Shown here piece by piece: positions 27,623-33,883 of a stretch of DNA of 64,000 nt. The notes under the pieces were generated by a model. The model was given only the letters and a program-made list of their open reading frames with translations. It did not search any database and was not told the origin of the DNA. The DNA is from Planctomyces sp. SH-PL62 (lineage in GTDB: Bacteria; Planctomycetota; Planctomycetia; Isosphaerales; Isosphaeraceae), in assembly GCF_001610895.1 (NCBI RefSeq), contig NZ_CP011273.1, positions 2,356,001 through 2,420,000 on the forward strand, written 5' to 3'. How positions within the stretch are numbered: the first letter of the stretch is position 1; the number at the start of each line of letters is the position of its first letter. A program made the translations under genes and the position numbers.

Positions 27623-28012
27623 TTACTCGACATCTTCGGGATGCGTCCTTCCTAGCCGATCACCTAATTCGGTGTTCGAGACCCAGAAGATATCACCCAT
27701 GCCTTCGGGAAAGTCCATGTTCTCCGGCCAGTTCTGTCGAAGTCGCTCCATCACCACCTCGGTAGTTCCGGGCCAAGGCTTGAAGGTGAATACTTCATTT
27801 TCGTTGTAACCAAGCTCGCCAACCTTAACTAGACAATTGTCGACCATGTATTTTATCACTTCCAGGCTGCGGCTTCTAAGTTGATTACCGAATGCTCCGC
27901 CCTTGTATTCAAAGACAGCCGCGCACACGTCTGCGTCCATCTGCCAGTCGGCAAGCCCGTAGTATGTTATTTCGCGAGCAATGTCTTCGAGATACGAACC
28001 GTCGTCCACCAT
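27623..28012 (-). CDS. Compositionally atypical small protein, possible immunity-type gene
   Basis: The protein has 129 residues from the ATG at 28012 (ggag site seven to eight bases upstream). The gene is visibly richer in A/T than the neighbouring genes. The protein is acidic and has no signal peptide or membrane helix. Conserved-looking segments are DIAREITYYGLADWQMDADV, SLEVIKYMVDNCLVKVGELG and ENMDFPEGMGDIFW. Size, charge and composition fit immunity proteins of polymorphic toxin systems, but no family is recognised with confidence. Just upstream (28074-28100) lies a 27-base sequence shared with 31114-31140, where it forms the end of another open frame. That suggests both were next to a similar toxin-type gene end (inference). 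Confidence 0.6.
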   Translation of the reverse strand: MVDDGSYLEDIAREITYYGLADWQMDADVCAAVFEYKGGAFGNQLRSRSLEVIKYMVDNCLVKVGELGYNENEVFTFKPWPGTTEVVMERLRQNWPENMDFPEGMGDIFWVSNTELGDRLGRTHPEDVE

Positions 28013-28419
28013 GGTTCGCTCCCAAAAGCTTGGAGTAAAACCCGTTATGAGCAGAGAAGGGCAGAGAAGCAAGCCACGCACTTGAACTGAGGGCTTCGGG
28101 GAGAACCGGGGAGCGTATCGTCGCCGGCTCCTCCGCAACAATCGATGCATGCGAATGCAGGAGCGGGGGCGGATGGCGTCGGCGCGTGACGGAGGTACCG
28201 ACGTCCCGAAGGTCAGGTCAGGATCGGATCGGGCGTCAGGGGCGGGCGGGTTGGTCGAGAGGACCGGGTAGGAACCCGAAGCGGCCGGGGCGGTCGTCGC
28301 CCGGGGGGAGCGGAACGGGCGGGGCGAGGACGGCCGAGCCGGGCGGGAGGATGAGGCCGGTTCAGGACCTGGTAGATTTCGAGCCAGTTCGCGGGGTGGA
28401 AGAGCAGGCAGACGAGGAT
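28013..28419. other. Region with shared tail sequence, no intact gene
   Basis: No intact gene is seen. On the minus strand the frame reads through an end-like peptide PKPSVQVRG at 28074-28105 and then runs into the upstream region of the 27623-28012 gene. The part 28101-28420 is low in information, with G/C-rich text. Confidence 0.4.
28074..28100 (-). repeat. 27-base shared sequence, copy 1
   Basis: Direct repeat with 31114-31140 (25 of 27 bases identical; middle acttgaactgagggctt). On the minus strand it encodes KPSVQVRG in both places. Copy 1 lies 62 bases upstream of the start of the small gene ending at 27623. Confidence 0.75.
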
Positions 28420-28545
28420 CGGCGTCGCCGCGCGATTGGCGTGGTCGAGCCGCTCGCGAAGCGAGATTTGCCGCGAGGCCTCGGGCGTCTCCGCGGCACC
28501 GGCGGCGAACGGATTCAGGTCGATCCAAGCGGTGCCGGCCAGTAA
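28420..28545 (-). pseudogene. Possible transposase remnant
   Basis: In one minus-strand frame, about 40 codons read AGTAWIDLNPFAAGAAETPE and then ASRQISLRERLDH. This resembles the AxxYVxLNPxRAGxAxTPE block of transposases of the REP-associated/Y1 type seen widely in planctomycetes. No start, no HUH motif and no catalytic tyrosine remain nearby. It is a short fragment, and the likeness could be accidental. Confidence 0.35.
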
Positions 28546-28610
28546 TGGGTTTGGTGTCTGGCCAACTGCCGGCCTCGGCGAGAACCGAGCTTGGCGAGGG
28601 CGGTGAACCC

Positions 28611-28940
28611 TCAGGGCCGGCGCGTGGGTTTCACGCGTTTCGAGGAGCCGGGCGCAGGCGCCTCGAAGCGGCCGAGCGGGCTCCATGAGATCTGGAAGTT
28701 CGACTCGCCGGCGAACGAATCGGAGGCCCCGAGGTCCACGACGTCGGTGAGCAAGACCTGGACGCAATCGCCCCCGTTGAGAAAGTGCGGCGCCTCGCCG
28801 GCCCGACGGTGCCCCTGTTCGAAGAGGATGACATCCCCGGGGGCGGGTCGACTCCCGTTCGCCACGGGGACCGTGACGCTGCAGCATCGGCCCATCTCGA
28901 CGTCCGTGATCCACCCTTCACCGGCCGGATAGCGGTTCAT
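28611..28940 (-). CDS. Small hypothetical protein
   Basis: The protein has 109 residues, starting at ATG 28940 with a ggagg site five to six bases upstream. It contains MGRCCSVTVPVANGSRPAPG and GEAPHFLNGGDCVQVLLTDV. The Cys-Cys pair and the glycine-rich part are distinct, but no family is recognised. The C-terminal end is basic (SSKRVKPTRRP). It has no signal peptide or membrane helix. It lies 111 bases downstream of the RRM protein gene on the same strand. Confidence 0.55.
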   Translation of the reverse strand: MNRYPAGEGWITDVEMGRCCSVTVPVANGSRPAPGDVILFEQGHRRAGEAPHFLNGGDCVQVLLTDVVDLGASDSFAGESNFQISWSPLGRFEAPAPGSSKRVKPTRRP

Positions 28941-29051
28941 CTGACCTCCAGGGACTCAGGGGATTCTCGCTCGCGCTCGCTGCGCGCCGGATGGACCGGG
29001 GATCGCCCTGGCGCCTGCATGCGCAGGAGCCAGGGAGAGCACCCTCGAGGA

Positions 29052-29405
29052 TCAATAACGGGAGCCGCCTCCTCCGCCGCCATAGCCGCCTCGACCACCA
29101 CCGCCGCCGTAACCACCGCCGCCGCCACCGCCGTAGCCACCGCCGCCGCTCCGGGGCTCGCGGGGCTTGGCCTCGTTGACCGTCAGGTTCCGGCCGTCGT
29201 GGTCCCGGTCGTTGAGACCCTGAATGGCCGCCTGGGCTTCGGCGTCCGAACCCATCTCCACGAAGGCGAAGCCCTTGGAGCGGTTGGTGTCCCGATCGAC
29301 GATGACCTGGGCGCTCTGCACCGTCCCGAACTGGCTGAACAACGTCTCCAGGTCGGATTCGTTGACGTTGTAGGTGAGGTTTCCGACGTACAGTTTCTTG
29401 CCCAC
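29052..29405 (-). CDS. RRM-type RNA-binding protein with Gly-rich tail
   Basis: The protein has 117 residues from the GTG at 29405, which has a ggag site eight bases upstream; a longer frame upstream is not coding-like. It is a single RRM: RNP2 is KLYVGNL at the start and RNP1 is SKGFAFVEM near residue 50, with DLETLFSQFGTVQSAQVIVD between. The C-terminal 30 residues are almost only Gly, Tyr and Arg (GGYGGGGGRGGYGG). This is the layout of cyanobacterial Rbp/cold-induced RNA-binding proteins and of eukaryotic glycine-rich RNA-binding proteins. It should bind single-stranded RNA; a cold or stress role is plausible from the family. Confidence 0.9.
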   Translation of the reverse strand: MGKKLYVGNLTYNVNESDLETLFSQFGTVQSAQVIVDRDTNRSKGFAFVEMGSDAEAQAAIQGLNDRDHDGRNLTVNEAKPREPRSGGGGYGGGGGGGYGGGGGRGGYGGGGGGSRY

Positions 29406-30116
29406 GATCAAGCTCCGGAATGAACGTACCGCGACCGCCCAAATTGCTTTCCGGGCCGCTGGGAAAGGTGGACTCGCAAGAGTTCCAACTGGCGGGCGAG
29501 GCGAGAGAGGGGGCTTCGACAGGTTCGAATCGAGCCGGAGGAGCTTCTCGGTCGTCATACCAACCGATTAACACCATAACAAAAGTACGATCCGATGAAT
29601 AGGAGGGCGCAGGAAACAGGCCGCGATGACAGGGCGGCTGCGCCATGGGCGCCGCAGGCCTCCCACGGCCGGGTGACCGAGGGCCGGATGTTGCGGCGGA
29701 CCACCCCGACGAGCTCGATGGTCTCCTCGGATTTGTTGGCCAGGCACTCAATGGGGGAAATGGAGGTGGTTCGGGTGGACTCGGAAACGCGGCAGAGGGC
29801 TCAGCCATCCCACATTTGGCGACTGGCCAACACGGCCACCTGAGAACTTCACTGGCCGCCTAAACACTCCAGGTTGGGTGCGCGGCCGACTGCCGACCGG
29901 TTGGCCGGTAATTTCCAAAATGCGCGAGGATCGCGACGTCCGGGAGCAATCGTGGCGCTCTGGCGACCCATTGGAACCGAGCGGAAGTCTCGTGCCCAGA
30001 GGACAGAGCGGCAAAAATGGCTTATAACATCTTTTTTGAGTTGATTCCGGTCCGATCGGCTTCTAGGCTGTCCGCTTCACAACCTCGCCGCCCCATCGCC
30101 TAACGCCGAGACCGCC
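29406..30116. other. Gene-poor stretch with a dispersed repeat
   Basis: About 700 bases hold no supported gene. The part 29406-29600 may hold the promoter of the RRM gene. At 29682-29725 lies a 44-base sequence repeated at 33788-33831. The part 29860-30050 has a more balanced base composition than the genes around it. Confidence 0.4.
29682..29725. repeat. 44-base dispersed repeat, copy 1
   Basis: 41 of 44 bases agree with 33788-33831 in the same orientation; the shared core is gcggcggaccaccccg. Both copies are intergenic. It could be a remnant of a mobile element or of a coding-gene end; no gene is identified. Confidence 0.75.
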
Positions 30117-30584
30117 ATGACGCCCGACGAGAAGACGGTCCAACGCTTCTACGAGGCCCTCCAGCGATTCGACGCGGCAGACGCCTCGGAATGCTACCGC
30201 GACGACGCGAAGTTTGAGGATCTGGCCTTCCAGCTCTCTGGCAAGGCGGATATCTCGGCCATGTGGCGACTGGTTTGTTCCAAGAAAGTCAAAATCGAGT
30301 TTGGGGACGTGAGGACCGAGGACGGCGAAGTCAAGGCTTGGTGGATCGCTGACTACATGTTCCGTGGCAAACGTCACGTCCGCTACAAGATCCAGCCGAC
30401 GTTCGCTTTCCGAGACGGAAAGATCCTGAGGCACGTCGACTCGGCCAGCCGGTGGGAATGGGCTAAACAGGCTCTCGGCTACCCTGAGGCCGTACTGGTC
30501 ACCGCATGCCCCCCAATCCTCCGCGCCAAAGCCCGGAAGGAACTCGACGAGTTCATCGCCAACGAGAAGAAGGCGGCTCGATAA
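30117..30584 (+). CDS. NTF2/SnoaL-like protein
   Basis: The protein has 155 residues. The pattern TVQRFYEALQRFDAADASEC near the N-terminus, then ECYRDDAKFEDLAFQLSGKA and later FRDGKILRHVDSASRWEWAK, matches the SnoaL/NTF2-like fold (cone-shaped alpha+beta barrel with an Asp/His-rich pocket). Such proteins bind or convert small hydrophobic molecules, and many have no known substrate. It has no signal peptide. Base use is less GC-rich than the housekeeping genes. It is convergent with the small gene at 30688-31044, whose left inverted repeat starts 31 bases after the stop codon. Confidence 0.75.
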   Translation: MTPDEKTVQRFYEALQRFDAADASECYRDDAKFEDLAFQLSGKADISAMWRLVCSKKVKIEFGDVRTEDGEVKAWWIADYMFRGKRHVRYKIQPTFAFRDGKILRHVDSASRWEWAKQALGYPEAVLVTACPPILRAKARKELDEFIANEKKAAR

Positions 30585-30615
30585 GCAGCCCGCGCCAGTG
30601 GTGCTCCATGGCTCC

Positions 30616-31082
30616 CGCCAAATGCGAAAGTGATGCGAGCGTCCACGCCTAGCCGTGGCAACGGTGCTGCCAGGCGGTTCAAGTTGTTTAGACCACGACA
30701 TCACCGGGCTGGATCGTGAACGACTCGTACTCCTTCGAGGTGTCGAATACCCGAAGAACCTCCCCGCTCTCGAACTGCAGCGCAACGGAGGTCGGTGGGT
30801 TCACCTGTGTCTGGCTGACCCGCCGTCCCAGCAGCCGATGAAGTTGAAAAGCCTGCGTCCTGGGGGCTGGTTCGCTGCGGTCAAGCAACGAACCATCGGC
30901 CCCCAGTATCTCCCACTCGCCCTCCACGGAGATGGCCCCCTCCGTGTGGAAGTTGAACTGGATCTGATGCAGCCCGAGGCAGACTTGTATCAACTCAGAG
31001 CCGTGAAGAAAGCGGAGGTCTAACCCATCTGGTACGCCGTACATCGTCACCTCCTCCGTTGAAGTCACTTTCGCATTTGGCG
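30616..31082. repeat. 467-base unit bounded by perfect 18-bp inverted repeats
   Basis: The sequence cgccaaatgcgaaagtga at 30616-30633 is repeated as an exact reverse complement at 31065-31082. Between them lies only one gene (30688-31044, minus strand) with its own ribosome site. A perfect 18-bp match in inverse orientation at this spacing is unlikely by chance in a 64-kb window. It may mark a small mobile cassette or MITE-like unit. No transposase is present between the repeats, and the target duplication is not evident. Confidence 0.8.
30688..31044 (-). CDS. Small atypical protein, resembling DUF6188-type proteins
   Basis: The protein has 118 residues from ATG 31044, which follows ggaggagg; an upstream start at 31068 is less good. 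It begins MYGVPDGLDLRFLHG, then ELIQVCLGLHQIQFNFHTEG and AISVEGEWEIL, and ends with SGEVLRVFDTSKEYESFTIQ. The pattern of an N-terminal Pro-Asp turn followed by beta strands and a final YESFxI motif resembles DUF6188-type small proteins, which often lie beside toxin genes. The assignment is from memory of the pattern. Perfect 18-bp inverted repeats enclose the gene. On its upstream side lies a fragment with a shared tail (31101-31318), which would fit a toxin-immunity arrangement (inference). Confidence 0.65.
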   Translation of the reverse strand: MYGVPDGLDLRFLHGSELIQVCLGLHQIQFNFHTEGAISVEGEWEILGADGSLLDRSEPAPRTQAFQLHRLLGRRVSQTQVNPPTSVALQFESGEVLRVFDTSKEYESFTIQPGDVVV

Positions 31083-31100
31083 TGAACTATTTAGATGGAT

Positions 31101-31318
31101 CTATGGAAATAATCCACGTACTTGAACTGAGGGCTTTGGGACGAATGGGATATGGCCACGCACGAAATTTAGGAAGTTGGAGTAGCCTGGGCGTCCATTG
31201 AAGTCCTTTTGAAACACATCCTTGCCCGTTTCGAGCGTACGGCCAGATAGGTCGAGGTCGCCATTCCCGCCTCGGCCGCCGCCGGCAATTGAGAACGGTC
31301 GATTCGGTCCCGTGACGA
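31101..31318 (-). pseudogene. C-terminal fragment of an unknown protein, possible toxin tail
   Basis: From about 31318 to the stop at 31101 one minus-strand frame reads LDLSGRTLETGKDVFQKDF, then NGRPGYSNFLNFVRGHIPF and VPKPSVQVRG, then stop. The peptide is coherent, Gly/Asn/Phe-rich and lacks a start codon, and its upstream side ends in the hairpin behind the 31332-31961 gene. It could be the end of a longer protein lost by rearrangement. The KPSVQVRG end also occurs at 28074-28100, in front of another small atypical gene. The domain is not recognised, and a toxin identity is inference only. Confidence 0.4.
31114..31140 (-). repeat. 27-base shared sequence, copy 2
   Basis: Matches 28074-28100 in 25 of 27 bases and in the same orientation. 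On the minus strand it codes for the end of the fragment at 31101-31318. Confidence 0.75.
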
Positions 31319-31351
31319 GCCCGGCCCCTCATCACGAGGGGGCCGGGCTCG
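31316..31351 (-). terminator. Hairpin at the end of the sigma-unit membrane protein gene
   Basis: A perfect 13-bp stem (cgagcccggcccc and its complement) with a 10-base loop overlaps the stop codon of the gene at 31332. There is no strong T tract on the minus strand. Confidence 0.55.
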
Positions 31352-31961
31352 CGTCGTTCCCGGGCCGGTCTCGGTCCCGATCCCGGCGAAGGTCGGCCAC
31401 ATTGCGGGACAGCTCGGCCAGCCGCAGCTCGTTCTCCAGCGCCGCGACCCGGGTTTCGAGCCTGGCGCGGCGGGCCCACTCGACCGCCAGCCCGGCCCCC
31501 GCTCCGGCGAGCGTCACGACGGCGACTCCCAGCATGCCGAACCCGGCGCGGCGGTCGTCCAGCGAGCGGGCCACCTCGAAGGCCGCGGCGGCCATCCCGC
31601 ACGCCGACGCCGCGGCGACGACCTGAAAGACCCGGTCGGCCCGCCACGTCACGCGGCCTCCTTGGAGAAGAACGTAGAACAGCCAGCCGCCGATCGCCAG
31701 CAACCCCGCAGCGCTCGCCGCGAGCAGCGCGGCCCATCCCGGGGGCTCGGCCGAGCCGGTCGTCCAGAGCCGCCAGCCGACCGCCAGGGCCAGCCCGACG
31801 TTCAACGGCACCCCTACCCATCCCAGGGCCCTCTGCAACGGCGTGAGCCGACGCTCCCGGAGCGCGAGCTTGCCTTCTTCATAGCGTCGCCGCAGATCGG
31901 CGTCCTCCGGCTCGACGCGGATCAAGCACTCCCCCAGCGTGGGGGCGTCGTCGATGTTCAT
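31332..31961 (-). CDS. Membrane protein paired with ECF sigma factor
   Basis: The protein has 209 residues from ATG 31961 with an aggagg site. The N-terminal about 55 residues are polar and acidic (MNIDDAPTLGECLIRVEPED) and probably cytoplasmic. Four hydrophobic helices follow at about 50-68, 76-98, 110-130 and 140-160, then a charged coiled-coil tail (RVAALENELRLAELSRNVAD). It starts 83 bases after the end of the sigma gene on the same strand, so it may be the regulator or a co-expressed partner. It lacks a recognisable zinc-type anti-sigma motif (HxxxCxxC). Confidence 0.6.
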   Translation of the reverse strand: MNIDDAPTLGECLIRVEPEDADLRRRYEEGKLALRERRLTPLQRALGWVGVPLNVGLALAVGWRLWTTGSAEPPGWAALLAASAAGLLAIGGWLFYVLLQGGRVTWRADRVFQVVAAASACGMAAAAFEVARSLDDRRAGFGMLGVAVVTLAGAGAGLAVEWARRARLETRVAALENELRLAELSRNVADLRRDRDRDRPGNDASPAPS

Positions 31962-32044
31962 GGCTTTATCCTCCTCCTCGTTGGTCGGACTCGTTCGATG
32001 GATACGTCCTTCCCTCGCGGGGAAAAGGAACCTGGCGACCGTCT

Positions 32045-32599
32045 TCAAGGCGTCCTCGACTGAGCCAGCGCCTGCCTCAGCAGCCGCCTGGCGTGGTGGA
32101 GTCGGGACTTGACCGTCCCGATCGGAGCGGAGACGACCTCGGCGATTTCGCGGAGGGGCATCTGCTCCAGGAAGTGGAGGGTCACGACCTCGCGGTGCGC
32201 CAGGCTGAGCGTCGCGAGCGCGGCGTGGACGGCCTCGGCCTCGTCGGGGTCGGGGGTCCAGGCGTCGTCGATGAGTCCGTCCGGGTCGAGATCCTCGACG
32301 CGGCCTCGCCGGGCGTTCTCGGCGCGGAGGTGGCTCGCCGCCTGGTTCCGCGCCACGCGGTAGAGCCAGGCGCGGAGGGCCTTCGGGTCCTTCAGGCGGC
32401 GGAGGTCGCGGAAAGCGGCCAGCCAGGTGCGCTGGAGGGCGTCCCACGCGTCGGCCTCCTGGGGCGTCAGACGGCGGAGATAGTACAGGAGCCGGGGCTC
32501 CCACCGTCGCATCAGTTCGTCGAACGCCGAGGCGTCTCCGAGCCGGTGCTTCAGCACCAGGATCTCATCCCGCAGGCTTTGGGAGTCGTCGGACGTCAT
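32045..32599 (-). CDS. ECF-family RNA polymerase sigma factor
   Basis: The protein has 184 residues. Region 2 is seen at about 20-90 (AFDELMRRWEPRLLYYLRRL, then DALQRTWLAAFRDLRRLKDP and ALRAWLYRVARNQAASHLRA). Region 4 follows at about 125-180 with a helix-turn-helix in LREIAEVVSAPIGTVKSRLH. A good gagg site precedes the ATG at 32599. Such factors recruit RNA polymerase to a small set of promoters in response to an extracytoplasmic signal. The downstream partner gene encodes a four-helix membrane protein. Confidence 0.92.
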   Translation of the reverse strand: MTSDDSQSLRDEILVLKHRLGDASAFDELMRRWEPRLLYYLRRLTPQEADAWDALQRTWLAAFRDLRRLKDPKALRAWLYRVARNQAASHLRAENARRGRVEDLDPDGLIDDAWTPDPDEAEAVHAALATLSLAHREVVTLHFLEQMPLREIAEVVSAPIGTVKSRLHHARRLLRQALAQSRTP

Positions 32600-32756
32600 G
32601 GAAACCTCGCCGACGGGCGCATCGACCCGTCTGGATCAAGGTCGCATCCCATCCGCGGTAGGTTCAATGCCCGGCCGTCGACCGGAAAAGAAGTCGACGA
32701 ATCCGGGAGCTGCTCCTGGGTCGGATCGGACGATCATGTGGTTTTGTCCGAGCCTC

Positions 32757-33611
32757 TCAGCCGGGGATATCCGCACGCGTCGGACCGGCGTTCAGATCGC
32801 CGCCGACCTGGATCCAGTGGCCGGAGAACAGGCCGCCGTCGGCGTGCCAGAAGTCGAACGAGCCGTCCGGCCTCACGGTGATCGATTTGAGCTTCATCCG
32901 GGATCGGAACTGTCGGGCGGTCAGTTCGGCCTCCCCCGCGTCCTCGTCCAACCAGTTCGCGTTCTTGAGGGGGAGGAGCTTCTCCACCGCGTAATCCAGG
33001 ATGCGCTCCGTCCACCGCTTCGGGTCATTCCAGAGGGTGCGAGCCGCCGCGAGCGCCCCGTCGATCGCGGCGGAATCGCCCACGTCCAGCTTGAGGACGA
33101 CGGCCGCGCCGTTCCATTTCGTAGTCGTCGTATACCAGTTGACCGTGCGATCCAGCGTGAGTTTCCCGAACTGACGATCCTCGACCACGACGGGCGTCTC
33201 GAGGTCGATCGCGGCTTGATTCAATTCGGAGTCGGAGTGATCGGGGCCGAGCACCTCCAGGAGTTCGGCTTCCGATGTCCCGATCACCGACTCCTCGACC
33301 ACTCGGGCGCGGATGCGAAGGACCGCGTAGGTGGGTATGCGATCCCGCAACGAGTAGAACTCCTCGGCCGAACAGTTGCACCGGACCTTGAGCGGTCGTT
33401 TTTTGACGGGACCGGGCGTGATCTTCCAGTACTCGAAGGTGAACCCCAGGGTCCTTGGTCCGTCCTCCAGGAAGCCGCCGTACACGCCTGCTGCGCTCAC
33501 GAGGCCGAGGACCTCCTCGACCGGTCGTTCCGACAGTTGAGCGTCGATGGCCCGCCTTCTCTCGGCGGCCGCTGCGAACATGGCATCCGCTTCATTTGCG
33601 TTGATGGTCAT
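32757..33611 (-). CDS. DUF2262 domain protein
   Basis: The protein has 284 residues. The C-terminal about 145 residues carry the DUF2262 pattern: FGKLTLDRTVNWYTTTTKWN, then ALAAARTLWNDPKRWTERIL, DYAVEKLLPLKNANWLDEDA, LTARQFRSRMKLKSITVRPD and GSFDFWHADGGLFSGHWIQV. The N-terminal half has no clear family; it contains one Cys pair in KVRCNCSAEE. DUF2262 proteins are often found near toxin or effector genes, but the function is unknown. The ATG at 33611 has a ggag site. Lying just outside the atypical stretch, it may belong to the same accessory region. Confidence 0.8.
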   Translation of the reverse strand: MTINANEADAMFAAAAERRRAIDAQLSERPVEEVLGLVSAAGVYGGFLEDGPRTLGFTFEYWKITPGPVKKRPLKVRCNCSAEEFYSLRDRIPTYAVLRIRARVVEESVIGTSEAELLEVLGPDHSDSELNQAAIDLETPVVVEDRQFGKLTLDRTVNWYTTTTKWNGAAVVLKLDVGDSAAIDGALAAARTLWNDPKRWTERILDYAVEKLLPLKNANWLDEDAGEAELTARQFRSRMKLKSITVRPDGSFDFWHADGGLFSGHWIQVGGDLNAGPTRADIPG

Positions 33612-33787
33612 CGCTCTTGCTCCGTCGGCGTCGATCTCGACTCACGACATGATCGGCATGCTGGACCGACAGTCGTCCTATGACGTGGCTGCCGAAAGCT
33701 CACTTACTTGCAGGGACACGGCTCGCTGTCCGGGATAAAGTCCTGCCTCGCAACAAGTCGCGGGCCACCGGCGTCTGGGGTGCCGAC

Positions 33788-33831
33788 GGCCGGATGATGC
33801 GGCGGACCACCCCGGCGGGCTCGATGGTCTC
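33788..33831. repeat. 44-base dispersed repeat, copy 2
   Basis: 41 of 44 bases agree with 29682-29725. It lies in the 272-base gap between the DUF2262 gene and the M28 peptidase gene. Confidence 0.75.
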
Positions 33832-33883
33832 TTGATCCGCCGCAACAAGGTTGGGCTCGGGATCTGGCGGTTCCGCCTTCGCG

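Noticed and set aside
29519-29532. ggttcgaatcg, like the T-arm of a tRNA
   Set aside because: No acceptor stem, D-arm or anticodon arm can be built around it on either strand.
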